From Brachionus manjavacas (lineage: Eukaryota; Rotifera; Eurotatoria; Ploima; Brachionidae), in the NCBI GenBank assembly GCA_019054805.1, contig JAHQIY010000013.1:1922001-1986000 (forward strand): a stretch of 64,000 nt of DNA. Reading direction: 5' to 3'. Positions 48,801 to 61,009 of this stretch are shown here, one piece after another. Below the pieces are notes generated by a model that was given only the letters and a program-made list of their open reading frames with translations, was not told the DNA's origin and ran no database searches. Both the position numbers and the translations under genes were made by a program. Position 1 is the first letter of the stretch. Every line of letters begins with the position of its first letter.

Positions 48801-50171
48801 AATAGGAAAATTTTATCAATTAACTTTAATTGTTCTTAATTAAAAAATTAGAATTAAAGCAGTCAAATTTTGGCAATTTTTATTCTAGCTATTTTGATTA
48901 ATTAATCAATTAGAATCAATTTAGAACTGCAACACCATGACCACCGAAAAAGTCAAATATAAATTCAACTGCTATCGGCTTTAGGCGACATTCGCAACAA
49001 TCTCCATTTGCTTCCACACTCTCCTCTCTCCGTGGTTATTTAACAAAAGGATTTGTTAGGCAATTATCCTTAAAGATGAAATTTATAAACTCGTAATAAT
49101 TGCAATTACAAGAATTTCTAATTAATTTTAGAATAAACACCGAAAAAGATTGACTTGGCAAATTGGTATTTAAAATAATGATAAAAAGAGAGTTGTATAA
49201 ATACAATTAATTGTATTAAGCTAGTTAAGTTAGAGTTAAGTAAAAGTGTCAATTTCAATTTTTAGTCTAAGATTCGCCAAGTAGCGATTGCATTGCTCTT
49301 AATTAAAATCTAAATCTTGAACTATTGAGAATCGCGAGTCTCGCTCGATTCGTTGAGTTGAATTTTAGATATAGTCAAGAAATTCTCTTTTTTTCTCTCT
49401 TTCTCTCTCTTCTCTCTTTCTCGGATTTTAATTAATATTTGCCAAGTGTCCTTTAAGTTATACATTTTGCGTTTAAACAGGGATTAATTTTTTTTTTAAA
49501 ATTAAGAAAAAAAGAAGATAAATACGAGATTATTTTTATTTAGGATTTTGGCGAATTTTTGTATTTTAATTTGAATTTGAATTTTTGTTCACTTTGTACA
49601 ATTTAAATTTGTAAGCTTCTGATTTTTGGGGAATTTTGGCCATAGCTAAATTGTAAGAATTTTGAAACAATAAAAGTGATTCATCCATTCACATTGGAAA
49701 ATAAATATCTTGAAAACTAAGCGAAACGTAACGAGTTACACAAGAAAAAAATACTTAATTGAAATTTTTCTATTTCATATTAAATATCTTTGGAAATATT
49801 TTTTTCTTGAATTCGTTGTTTCATTTCCACTCGAAGACGAGGAGGACAGGGACTGAGTTGCGCATTGCTCGAAATTTTTGACAATTATCTAAAAAATTTT
49901 AGTTATTCTTTCATGATTGCTAGCAAGCAAGCTATAGTGTATTGCTTTCAAGAAATTTTCTATTAATTATTTAAATTGAATTTATAGAATTTAATATTTA
50001 AAATAAATAAATAAATCTTTGGTTTTTGTTTTATTGTAGCAATTTTTTTCAACTTGCTAAACCACAAAAAAAAGAAACCAAAAGTGACAATTCACCCAAC
50101 TAATAAAATTAACAGTCTTATATTAATCTTTAGATTTCGACACAATTTAAAAACTACTCGCTGAATAATAG
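45861..50171. other. 4.3-kb intergenic region upstream of the forkhead gene
   Basis: No coding exon is supported. The frame at 48547-48780 opens on TTG, runs across a GT-rich microsatellite (48651-48672) and has no family pattern. A SINE-like patch and dispersed tail lie at 48016-48350. Pyrimidine tracts (ttctctctctt) occur at 49387-49425. A stretch at 48920-49060 and 49250-49420 that is less AT-rich is a candidate regulatory or 5' untranslated region of the forkhead gene, but this is only inferred from composition. Confidence 0.45.
48016..48350 (+). repeat. SINE-like patch with dispersed element tail, copy 2
   Basis: At 48030-48085 the sequence TTTGAGAGCCAGGCGGAAGT, then CATTCGATACCAACCTGGTG, looks like the A- and B-box region of a tRNA-derived promoter (B box TTCGATACC at about 48057-48065). 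At 48320-48350 it ends TGTACCGAGCAAAAGCTCCT, then TCTGATTAAAAAA, the same tail as at 6236-6270 and 61781-61812. I infer a tRNA-derived SINE sharing its 3' tail with a LINE. Confidence 0.45.
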
Positions 50172-51726
50172 ATGGATTATCATTTGGACTCAAGAGAACA
50201 CGGTTCGGACTACTTTGCTCCGAGTCCAGATAAGCATAACAAAATGGTAAATACTTTTTTCTCTTCTTTTTCTCTTCTTCTTTCTCTTCTCTTCTTTTTT
50301 TTTCAATTTTTAATTTTTCCATTCAAATAAAACCTTTGGCTAAATATTTTTCTTTTTTTTTGTTTCCTTTTGTTTTGCATAGACTGAATCTAGAATAATA
50401 AATATGCAAAGTTACCAAGTGCTGGAAACACCTTCGTCGTCAAGGTCAATCGCTTCGCCATCTTCCAATTCATCCTCACCCGTTATGTCCAAAGCAAATG
50501 GCAAACAAATTGACAACAAGGCGCCACCACCATCGCACATCCAGAGCCAAGCAAACAAGAGTCAGAGCGCGGGAGGGTCCGAGTCAGATCGTCCGCCTCA
50601 TTCGTACATAGCCTTGATTTCGATGGCAATCCTAAGCAAAATAGACAGAAAAATACTGCTGAACGAAATCTACGACTGGGTCATTCAAAATTTTCCCTAT
50701 TATCAAAGTCGCACAGACAAAAGCTGGCGCAACAGCATTCGACACAATTTGTCATTGAACGAGTGCTTTATCAAGGTGGGAAAGGCGGGCAACGGCCGAG
50801 GCTACTACTGGTCAATTCACTCGGCCAATTTGAACGACTTCAAAAAAGGAGACTTTAGGAGGCGTCAAGCAAGACTGAGGGCCAAACACGACAAGAATCA
50901 TGCCAGTCCCAGCTCAAAGTCGTCTTCCAAAGAAACCAAAGAAAAAGCACTCGCGAACCCGCAGAATCCGAATTCGCAAAATTTCCAAAATAACTTCTAC
51001 CCGATAGCACCATCGTCCTACTGCAATCCTGACAATTTCAACAATTTCTATGCCCAAAACACGTACCAAGCGTGTGTGTATCCGAACACGAGCTCCTACG
51101 ACAACAACGAATACTTCTATCCATACACCAACACCAATGACCAAAACATAAACGAGTCTAACTATCTGTCGCCCAACATTTCCTCTTCTTCTGTCTCGTC
51201 CAAAGAATCATCGTCTTCGACTGGTATTCTTTCCACCACACCACTGAATCAAGCTCCCCTCACTCCTCTCACTCCCATCACTACAAACAACAAGTCCTCT
51301 TCTTCTTCCTCCTCCTCCTCCTCTTCCTCCTCATCTACTTCATCATCGCTCTCTTCCTCGCCACTCTCCTCAACAAACATTTCTTCTTCTTCCTGCTTGT
51401 ACAATCAAAACTACAATCACTTCAGTTCAAACACTTGGTTTCAACAGCAGCAGCCAGCTTTGGACCAATTTCAAGCAAACAATGCATACTCGTATCCGCC
51501 GAGTGGCAATGGCAGCACCAATCTGTACCAAAATCAGACCTATTATGGCTACAGCGCTCAGACGTCGCTGAATCAATCAAACAACTCAATACTGATGCCC
51601 TTGAACACAAACGAGTCTAATGAAGCGCAGCAGTCTGGCATGGACAGTTTGATTTATTGCACAACTGCAAACCAAACAAAAAATTACGCTCAATACGCCA
51701 ATAGACCAACTTTCAGTTTTTTATAG
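50172..51726 (+). CDS. FoxQ2: FoxQ2-like forkhead transcription factor, 2 exons
   Basis: Forkhead factors bind DNA through a winged helix; FoxQ2 commonly patterns the anterior/apical end of invertebrate embryos. Exon 1 is 50172-50246 (MDYHLDSREHGSDYFAPSP onward, 25 codons) and exon 2 is 50383-51726. They join in phase 0 across a 136-bp intron and give 472 aa. The forkhead spans about residues 95-190: RPPHSYIALISMAIL, WRNSIRHNLSLNECFIKVGK (recognition helix) and GRGYYWSIHSANLNDF, with the KKGDFRRRQARLR wing that favours FoxQ2 over other classes. The N-terminus is Ser-rich. The C-terminal half is Asn/Tyr/Gln-rich with a pure serine run near residue 340 encoded by mixed TCT/TCC codons. I see no clear EH1 motif. 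Starting at the internal ATG at 50404 would also give an open frame, but the upstream exon splices cleanly. Class assignment rests on memory of the family, so other Fox classes remain possible. Confidence 0.85.
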
Positions 51727-51864
51727 AAGATCTTTGTTTTAATTCTAATTTATTTAAAGCAAAAAATTTATTTTTCATTTTTTTAGTCTAAAATTTAAAG
51801 GATTTTAAATATTCGACAAATACTCAACGAATGAAATGAGAATTATAAAATCGCAAAAGTGTTA

Positions 51865-51866
<2 letters not shown>

Positions 51867-51903
<37 letters not shown>
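51867..51903. repeat. Poly(T) run of 37 in the forkhead 3' flank
   Basis: Thirty-seven uninterrupted T follow the FoxQ2-like stop by about 140 bp and probably lie in its 3' untranslated region. An ATT trinucleotide array follows at about 52045-52070, ending in a second T run. Both are likely to be length-unstable and hard to assemble. Confidence 0.9.
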
Positions 51904-53341
51904 CGATTTTCATAGAAAATTGTGTGTCTTGTATCATATTACATCAAAAACAATTTTTTTTTCTAATCATTCTTCTTCTTCAAAAAAGGCCTTAATACAT
52001 TTTTTCTGTTTTTCAAGTTGGGATTGTGTAAATATTTTATAACTATTATTATTATTATTATTATTATTATTTTTTTTTTTTAAATTATAAAATTAAAGCT
52101 AAATAAAATAGATAACTTTTCAAGTTTTTTTCTTTCGAATTTTTTTTAGAGCAATCTCAGCTCGATTTGAATATTTTAAAAGAGAAAAAATATTTTCCCT
52201 AAAATTATTTTGATTTTTGGTAAAATTTTTTTCACTAATTTCCGACTAGATGAAGCATTTAAATTATCAAGAACAACAATAAAGAGAAAAAAAGAGAAAC
52301 TTTAAATTGTAATTTATGTAAAGAAATTTGTTATGCAATATTTTACTTATCAAAAGTATGTCTTCAATATAAAAGGAATTCGATAGCCGAATCTAGATAA
52401 ATTGTAATGCTTCACGATACTAGCTCTCATCAACAAAACCCTATGTAGTGCTGAATTATCGATTTAGTATTGCTTTTTTTTATTATCAAAATCTAATAAA
52501 GTTTTAGATAAAGTTTGGCAGAAAGAAGACACTTTTTGGACTAGTATGTTAAAGAGTTTTTTTTTCCTAAAAAGTTATTTATTTTTAAGAGATTATTTCA
52601 AATAAGGAGGATATTTAAAGTGGTGTTTATAAAAAAATTAATTAAATTTAAATTAAAACACGAACAAGTAATTAACTGAGTTTATTTTAATGTTTATTTC
52701 TTAATATCTAATTTAATTTTTCCAATTGAATTTAATTTTAATCCTTAGAAAAACATTCGTAGAAAAAATGTAAATATTTACATAGCAATGCTGGCTCCTA
52801 TTATATCTATGATTTTGATTTAATTAAAAGTGAAAATTTTTGTTGATATTTACTTTAACAAGTAAGATCAAAATAAATGCTCAAATTGAAATAATATCTT
52901 TTGAACGATTTGCGCAATTGCATACAATTTTTATAATTTAATTTTTTTTTGAATATAATAACTTAAATTTGGCTATTCTTTTAAAATTTTGGCCATAATA
53001 ATTCAATCAAAAATCCATCAAAATACCAAATTTATTTCTAAATGAATTTTCAAAAAAGAAAAAAAAAAGAAAAAGCTAAACTATTTCCCTTGAATGCATT
53101 CAAGGGAAATATTAAATGAAAAATATTTTTTTTACTTAGGTAATGCTAAATTGAAAATTTCTAGATACATTGAACACAGTATTTCTTTATTTTTGCTTCA
53201 ATCAATTTGTCAATTTTTAAACTCAAGATAAAAAAGAAAAATATTGATAAATTGTGTTTCTAAAAAAATATAGTCCCTAGGCTGCATTTAGTATCCTTAT
53301 TTTACATAAAAATAAATAAATTTAGATAAATTTTAAAGATT
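51904..53341. other. Convergent spacer between forkhead and TYW5 genes
   Basis: No exon is supported. It contains an ATT array near 52045-52070, a composition-neutral remainder, and the 30-bp perfect palindrome at 53082-53111. Both neighbouring genes end toward this interval. Confidence 0.5.
53082..53111. repeat. Perfect 30-bp palindrome
   Basis: The half-site TATTTCCCTTGAATG (53082-53096) is followed without spacer by its exact reverse complement (53097-53111). The flanking bases do not pair. It lies about 230 bp beyond the TYW5 stop in the convergent spacer. Confidence 0.95.
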
Positions 53342-54497
53342 TTATTTATTATCTAAATTTTTCTGAAAATTTTGAATTATTCGTTTGGTATAGAATGCTT
53401 TATAATGCAAAGGTAATCTATTAAGTTCATTAATCGCTTTGTCTGCAAAAAGAAATGCTTTCTGGGCTGCAACAAGATCTTTATTGCCATAAACATCTTT
53501 TTTTTCATAAAATTCATCATCTAAATGCTTCCAAAATACGTTCACCCCAATGCTAAACGATACACTTATCACATTATGAAGCCATAAAGCTATAGTTTAA
53601 ACTTATTTGAAGAATTTTGAATAATTAACTTAAAAAATCACATGGAATAAATATGCCATCTCCAGCTTCAAGAATGCATTCATATCTTTTAGTATGTGCA
53701 AATAAAGGATACCTTGAAAAATCAGGATTGTCTATTTCCAAAACCTGAGATTTATCACCCTTCATGTACAAGTAGTCCACATCTGAAGGTGGAAATAAAA
53801 CAATTCTCTTTTTTCCATTTATTTGAATTAAAATGTTATCCATTATCTAAATTAATTTCATACAAAAAAAAATAAAAAATACAATTAGTAAAAAAATACA
53901 TCATAATGAGTCCAAAGTCTAAGACCAGCTGAACTTATTCGGAACACACTTGAAAAATATTTTTCTGATTCGAATAAAGGAGGAAATTGAATTTGATTAG
54001 AAAACTCTGGATAATCTTTTTGGATGTCTGCAACGTCTTTTCGATCGTCTGCACCTAAAGAACGTAAATAGTATTTTTCATTTTCATCTATAAAAAAGTC
54101 GGTTTGCTTATTTTGAGAAGCTCGTTTAATCAATTCATTAAAGGGCAAAGTTCTTTGTTAAAGGGTTTTTTTTAATATTCTTTTAAAAATCTACATGATT
54201 GCTTACCTATATAAAAAATTTTTGTTTATAAAATCCATTTCACTTGTTGATGAAACATGAATTTTAACAGCCTTGTTACTGACTTTTTCCATCATATATT
54301 CTGCATTCCATTTTTGTAGACAAGGTCCATAGTCAAAATTTTTTAAAATAAATGGTTCTCTCTAATACTTAAATTAAAATTAATTTCTTCCTCAAATTTT
54401 AATAATTCACCTTATTTTTTATCCATTCTTTAGCCAAACTCACGTCTGACAAAGTTTGAACTGGGACTGTATTAGTCATTAGGTCATTATCGAACAT
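53342..54497 (-). CDS. TYW5: TYW5 JmjC hydroxylase of the wybutosine pathway, 5 exons
   Basis: TYW5 is an Fe(II)/2-oxoglutarate JmjC dioxygenase that hydroxylates the side chain of wybutosine next to the anticodon of tRNA-Phe. Exons: 54497-54411, 54361-54207, 54152-53900, 53846-53642, 53589-53342; 315 aa, the same length as human TYW5. Iron ligands are present: His163 and Asp165 in WTHYD (exon 3 end) and His238 in PSLWLHNVI (exon 5 start). Other family blocks are [84 protein letters not shown] and GVNVFWKHL...YGNKD. The Pro-Ser codon spans the 52-bp intron between exons 4 and 5. The stop codon overlaps an AATAAATAAA tract, so the 3' untranslated region may be very short. Confidence 0.96.
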
Positions 54498-57400
54498 GCT
54501 TAATTTGTTTCGAATTTCAAATTTTTGGTTTTAGAAAAATTAAAAAAAAAGAATTATTCAATATTTAAAAATTTTAAAGAAATCAAAAATAAAATCAAAA
54601 TTTTATCTATTCTTACTTAACATTTTGATCAAGAAAATATTTTGAATCGTTTAATATAGGATAAATGAAGTGATGAAATCGAATATGCATATTCGAACCG
54701 ATATTTGAATAAGTAGCTTTTCGAACGGAAATCAGCTTCGAATATAATATTTGAATATAAAAAAATAAAAAAAAATTAAAATCTTATTTCATTTTAATTT
54801 AAAAATTGAATCTCTAAAGCATTCGAATTATTTGAAAAAAAATTGAATATAAAACCAAATATAATAAATATTTGATTTTCTAATTGAAATAATTAAATAA
54901 TTAAAAAAATCATTGAAAAACAAAAAAATTTAAAGAAAAATTTTTAAAAAGTAAATTGAGTTTAGATGTTAGGATGTCAATATCTATGTATGTCTATACC
55001 GTAAACTCTTGTTTACTACCTCATGGGGTTCAAATAAAAAGGTGGGAGGGGTTGTAATTTAAAAAATAAATTTCTAGTATAGGTATTTTAAGATTGAAAA
55101 AATTAAAAACCCGGGGTAAAAAAAAATTATTTAATAATTTAAATGGGCTTATAATGAAAAATTCATAGTTTTTGAAAAAAAATTCGATTCTTCACAGAAA
55201 AAATAGAAAAAAAGTACTAAAATAATTGATTAATTTTTGGTGAGCTTTCAAATTGAAAAATTATATTTAAAATATTTTTGACTTATTTGATTAACCCTTT
55301 GTATTTACACAATTCTCGACATTAAAAAAAATTATCCTTATGGAAATGAAAGAGAAGGAGTACAAAAAGCTCAAATTTATTTTCTTATTCCATTTAATTT
55401 AAGCAGAATAATATCTATGGTAAATATAGAGTAGATAATAAAATAAAAAATGTATTAAATACAATTTTTTTTAAAAATCTATCTTTAAGTGGTCATTTAA
55501 TATAGTATAAAAATATCAGTTTTCATTTAATTCCACAAATATTTGATAATATAAAATACAAAGTCATCAAAGTCTATCATCGTGTTTTCCATTTAATCTT
55601 TGATAATTTTCCAGACTTTGATAGAATTTCACTTTCTAGCTCGATTTCAATTTTGAATTTTTCAGCTTCCATATTTTTAAAGTTAAAAGCTTCGTCATAT
55701 TTAAAAGTTCATTCTAAAAGTGCCATAAATGTCTGATTCAGTCTAACTTCTTAAAGATTTAAGTACATTCATTACTATCTTTTCACAAAATGATAAAAAA
55801 TCTATTAATTTAAACTTAGTAAAAATCTTATTCATCAAATGGATTCAAACTCTTAGATAAAACTGTGATTTTTAGTGATTTTTTTATTGTTTTTAAAAAA
55901 TTTAGTTTAGAATAGAATTTGGAAATTAAATTTTTTTTATTTAATTTTTAATCAAAGCATTCAAAAAAAATGTATCTTTCATCTAAATAGTTATTTAAAA
56001 ATCTTAGCAAAAATTTTTTGTAGCAATAAAAATATTTAATCTTTTAGAAATTTAAAGAAAAAATTTTAAGTATTTTTTTTGGGTGTCAGACTCATTAGTT
56101 GAGTGCATAGCAATCACATTCACACATAAAATCATCATCTTGTTGCTATAGTATGCCTGGCTCTGTTAGTATTTTTTTATCTTTATTTTAATTTATCAAT
56201 AAATGAAATATTTTGTTCAAATTTTACTGAATTTCACAACGCCGATTCATCCATTTGTTTTATTATTTTATTATTAAAACATTGTTTAGTTTTTTAAAAT
56301 ATTGTACTCTGAAAATTATTTGACTTGACTTGCCTTGAGACTTGTGACTTTTAAACAACTCTGGTTCTACAAAAAGCTTCACTTATTATATCTACAAAAT
56401 AAAAGCCATATTTTATGGCATGCAAGTTTCAGAAAAAAATGCACGGCTTTTACAAAATTAGTTTTAGATAAAAAAAATTCTTTTAAAATTATTATTAGTA
56501 GTAAAACTGTGTGGATGTTATCCACAAGCTGTAGCCTTTGGTTACATTAGGTTTATTAAGACAAAACTTTATAATGCTAATTTAGATAGATAATATAATC
56601 TAAGGAGTTAATAAAGAAGAGCTTAAAATATTGTTTTAATGACTGATTTCGTGAATGCTTCCCATTCAACTCATCTCCTCTTCACTTTTTGCCAGCTATT
56701 TTTCTCGTAATTTTTTTTTTCTATTATAAAGCAATTTTTAGAGTAAATTTAAAATACTTGAGAGTTGAAGAATCGTGGAATAGATTGACCAAGGAAACAA
56801 AATCAGCCAGAAAATATCAACAGTTACAAAGCTCGAATTGATCATTGACTACAAAAGCCATAAATGGCTTAGCGCCTTTTGGCGATGGTAAAGAATAGTA
56901 TACAGCAGTAAACTACTAATACTACTGCTACTTGTGCCAAATTGCTCCTGCTCTATTGCTCCAAAACTCTTCTGTGACAAGCTTTTCATGGGTTAATTTT
57001 GGTCTTTTATGAATTTAAGTAGTTTTAATATTTTATTTAATTTAAAAAAATTGATTGAATGAAAATATCAAAAAAATCAAAATGACAGAAATAACTTTGA
57101 AATGGATTGTAACGAAGGAAACAAGCTTTTAGTAAATATGATTCATTCTAATTTAACTTCTTAATTTCTGAAACACATTAATAATCGAATTTATTTATAG
57201 ATTTTCTAACAAATAAAAAATTTTATGTCCATCTATGATATTAATTTGTGTTATGCTAAAAATCAGTCACAACTTTTGTTGTTTTTTTATCAAACAGAAG
57301 CTAAGAAGTTTAATTTGAATAAAGTTATAAAATAAAATTTTTGAAAAAAAAGATCCTACATATTAAAATTAGACTAATTGAAATAATATTAGGTAAATAA

Positions 57401-57720
57401 ATTAAAAAAATCTGCATCATAATCTAAGACTGTTGAAGCTTCAACACAATCGAGAGATTGGGACCAAAGATTCTAGTAATTAAAAAGCATTAAATACATT
57501 CTTCAAAATATTTAAAAAAATGTTGATTTAGTTTCGATGTTAATTTTATATTCTAGCATTTCATTTGGCCTAATATACCTTTGCAAAATTTATGCTCTTT
57601 TTAGCAAAAATAGCTAGCATGTGCGTTCAAAATAAAAAAAAATAAAACTTTAATTCATTTAAATTAATAAATTTTTGAAAAAAAAATTAAAATTTCTCTA
57701 GAGATCTTACACAAGTCTAA
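54498..57720. other. Divergent intergenic region between TYW5 and WDR43
   Basis: No coding exon is supported. An 18-bp perfect palindrome TCGAATATGCATATTCGA lies at 54679-54696, followed by further TTCGAA motifs to 54750. A hAT-type end lies at 56320-56363. The frame at 56335-56550 overlaps that end and is not a gene. The WDR43 promoter must be near the right edge. Confidence 0.5.
56320..56363 (-). mobile_element. Solo hAT-type terminal repeat
   Basis: Minus strand from 56363 reads CAGAGTTGTTTAAAAGTCAC, then AAGTCTCAAGGCAAGTCAAG. It starts with CAGAG, the common hAT end, and has the same AAGTC-rich subterminal design as the MITE at 10664-11057. I did not find a matching opposite end nearby. 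Confidence 0.6.
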
Positions 57721-60036
57721 ATGCAACGATTAGCTAATAACAACGATATCATATGCTCAGTTAGTTCAAATGGAGATTGTATAGCAATATGTACACCTGA
57801 CGGTGTAATCAAATTTTATGATACATTAACTTCGAACTTGAAGTTGGAATATTCCGCTAGTAGCCATTTGCAAGCAGGATGCTCTTGTTTGGTCTGGTCA
57901 AAGCTTAAACGCGTTCTCAACACTTCCATATCAAACGCCAAGCAAAAAAAACTCAAGACCAACTCAGAATTAAAAGCTAGATCAATCGAAAAAGAGCTAA
58001 ACGATTTGGATCTTGTCGCATTAGGAACCACAGATGGGTCAGTTTTGATCTACAGCTTGTCAAAAACCTCCTTGCACACTCATTTGAAGGAAGGAGGACA
58101 CTCGGACAAAGTAAATGATATCTGTTGGTGTCCGAACTATAGCGACTCCATCTACTCTTGCTCTGATGACGGCTACATTGTCGAGTGGTCATTGCTCGAG
58201 TCAAGAGTAAAATCAAAATGGAGGGCCTCGAAAACAGCCATCACTTCCATTTCAATTGATCCATCAAATCAATACCTTATTTGCTCATCAAAAACCATAA
58301 GCGTTTGGAATTTGCAAACAAAAACAAAAGTAAAAACATTCACTGGACATTCAAACGACATTATCAGAATGGAATTTTTAAGTCAATCTAGCGAGCAATT
58401 GCAACACTTTGTCTCAGCGGCTCACAATGATCGAATCATTAACTCATGGGCCATAAACAAATCAGACGTAAGCGACACATGCACTCAGACAGTGCAATCA
58501 TTCACCCTAAGTGATGGTCCATCGTTCATCGATGTTGTAAATGTTAGAAAAGATGAAAAATTGACAGACATCATACTAGTAGCATTAACACAAAAAGGCT
58601 CACTGTCAATGTTCAATTTCGATTTTTCCAAAACTGAAAAGTCCAATTTAAAAAAGCCCTTGAAGCCTTCAAACACCCTAAAGATTGAGACCAAAGAAGG
58701 GGCACCTCTAAAAATTTTTGCTGCCTTTTTAGCTGACTCTAACAGCCAAAAATTGGACTCAATTGAGCTGACCAAAGATGTAAGTTTGAATGAGTTGTTA
58801 AACAGTCATCATTATTTGTATGTTGTTTACGGTTCTCACGTGAATCCAAGCATTGAAAAACTAGAATTCCGCTTGCTGGACGAAGCAAAAAAGGTGCTCA
58901 AAAGAGAAGATCCCTTCAAGAGCTCTGTTTATTTGCAGACACAATCAACCAAGATTGAGAGCCCGATGATACCAAAAGACATCAAAGTGCTGGTGCCCGG
59001 TCATATTGGTCCGCAAACTAGTTCTGTCATGCCAAGTCAGAAAAGAAAATCCACTGAGCCTAGTCAAATGAGTCTAGAAGAGCGGCTAAATGTTATGGGC
59101 CTGAATTCAACGGAGTCAAATGGAGAATCTTTTTATAAAAATGGACAAGCTCCCAAGACTGATAACTTACTAGTCCTTTTGGTCCAAGGCTTACAGAGCA
59201 ACGACTCAAAAATGCTAAATGTAAGACAAAGACTTTTTGCGCATGAACCAATTTAAATAAATAGATTTTTTTAGCATATTCTTCAGCACAAAAATGACAA
59301 AGTTATCACCAAAACTGTAAGAATGTTGCCAACAAACTACGTAGTCCAGCTGATAAAAGAATTGAACAAGCGGTTGCAAGGCCATGCTCAATCGGGCCTT
59401 GGGCTGATTAAGTGGCTAAAATCAGTTCTGATGATCCACACGTCCTACCTGATGTCATATCCAGATCTGATAGAATCATTAGGCTCGGTTTATGAGATGA
59501 TGAACGCACGAACTAAATTGTTTCCTCAATTGTCTAAATTGCAGGGAAAATTGCAATTGGTGATGTCCCAAGTGACTAGTCAGGCTGAGGGCCTACCGAA
59601 CAGCAATGATAAAGAGCCTCTATTGTATTATCAAGATTCAAGTAGTGAAGATGAACAAATTGAGGATGAATTGATTCCAAGTCATTCTGAATTTGATGAG
59701 TATGTTTTTTCAGATGAAGAAGACGAAGAAGAGTCGAATCGTGAAGATGAAGATGAACACGATGAAAATATGACAGAAGATGTCGATAGCAAACAAGTAA
59801 TAAAAAAAACGATGAGTTCATTTAAAAAGAATAAGGATTTGTCAAAAAATTCTTTATTAAAAAAAGTAACATTTCACAAATTTAGTTGTTTATATTTTAA
59901 ATTTAATTTAAATGTTTAGAATAAAAAATTGGAATCGGACGACGACAATGACAAAGACGAAAATGAGGATGAAATAGAAAATGGATTTGAAACTTATAAA
60001 ATTAGTGACTCAGAAGATGAAGAGGATGATGAATAA
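57721..60036 (+). CDS. WDR43: WDR43 / UTP5 ribosome-biogenesis WD40 protein, 3 exons
   Basis: WDR43 (yeast Utp5) belongs to the t-UTP part of the nucleolar small-subunit processome, needed for pre-18S rRNA transcription and processing. Exons: 57721-59220 (500 codons), 59275-59796 (174), 59920-60036 (38 plus TAA); 712 aa (human 677). All introns are in phase 0. WD40 repeats fill about residues 1-320: CTPDGVIKFYDTLTS, LVALGTTDGSVLIYS, GGHSDKVNDICWCP, YSCSDDGYIVEWSL, SSKTISVWNLQTK and KTFTGHSNDIIRM. A linker with KVLVPGHIGP and SLEERLNVMGL precedes the Utp12 helical domain (about 480-610: LVLLVQGLQSNDSKMLN, LIKELNKRLQGHAQS, WLKSVLMIHTSYL). The C-terminus is a long Asp/Glu tail. AATAAA at 60054-60059, only 18 nt past the stop, implies a very short 3' untranslated region. 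Confidence 0.96.
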
Positions 60037-61009
60037 GAAAATCGATATTTTTAAATAAAAATCAAGAAAAAAATATTTTTTTTTTTTTTTAAACGGCAAT
60101 TTAATTAAGGAATTGGGCCAAAAATGTTTCTTAATTTATTTAATTAAATACATTATACCAAATAGATATTTAATAAAAAAAGGGAGCAAAATTCAATTTA
60201 AAAAATAAAAGAATTGCAATTTACGAAAATTAAGTTTAAAGTTAAAAATTATGAAAATCTTTATCTTCTTATTATTACTTAAGGGAAAGCAGTGCAAAAA
60301 ATTGTGAAAGGCTGCCCTATTTTAATTCATCTTTTTATATGTGATTTTTGCACCTAGCTTTTGAATAATTTCTATCATATTTAATTTTGATATACCAATA
60401 AGGGAAGCATTTTTGTTCAATTCTTATTTGAATTTCATAATACTAAATTTTCGGTCTTGTCAAGTTCAGTACAAAAAAAACAGAACAGAGTGTAAAAAAA
60501 TTGAACAACTTTTTTTTCTAAAAGTTTAAATTAGTTCTGTGAATGCATCATGGTGCAACATTCAAAGTTGCATCAACTGTCAAAGTGTGCTAATGATGCA
60601 CAAAATTTCTTTAGAATAAAACTTATTCAATTTTTTAACATTTTTTTCTGTTCTTTATATTATTTTGTTCTGAATTTCACAAAACCAAATTTTCTTCTTT
60701 CATTTAAATTTACTATCACCCTCTAAACAGAGGAACACGTTCTTAAAGGAACCATTCTGGATCATAGCTATGTGTAACAGCTCTTGTACACTAAGTTTTT
60801 CAAGAAAATCTTTTGAAATTGCTACCAAATATTACTGGCAAATATATATGAACACAATTTAAATTATTAAAACTTTATACTATCAGGCTAATGTTTAGAA
60901 CACGGCCTAAGTGATTATAAGACTTATGCATGATTTGCGTTCATTTGCGTCAAAGGAACAGTAAAAGCGCAGAAGCCTTTACTGTTCCTTTAACTTTGAT
61001 TTTCAGAGA
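60037..61009. other. Spacer downstream of WDR43 with a hairpin
   Basis: No exon is supported. A 14-bp perfect stem (AAAGGAACAGTAAA at 60952-60965 and its complement at 60978-60991) encloses a 12-nt loop. It could be a transposon relic. The stem is short for a microRNA precursor. Confidence 0.5.

Noticed and set aside
51836..52042. Frame with a long phenylalanine run
   Set aside because: It is translation of the 37-T homopolymer.
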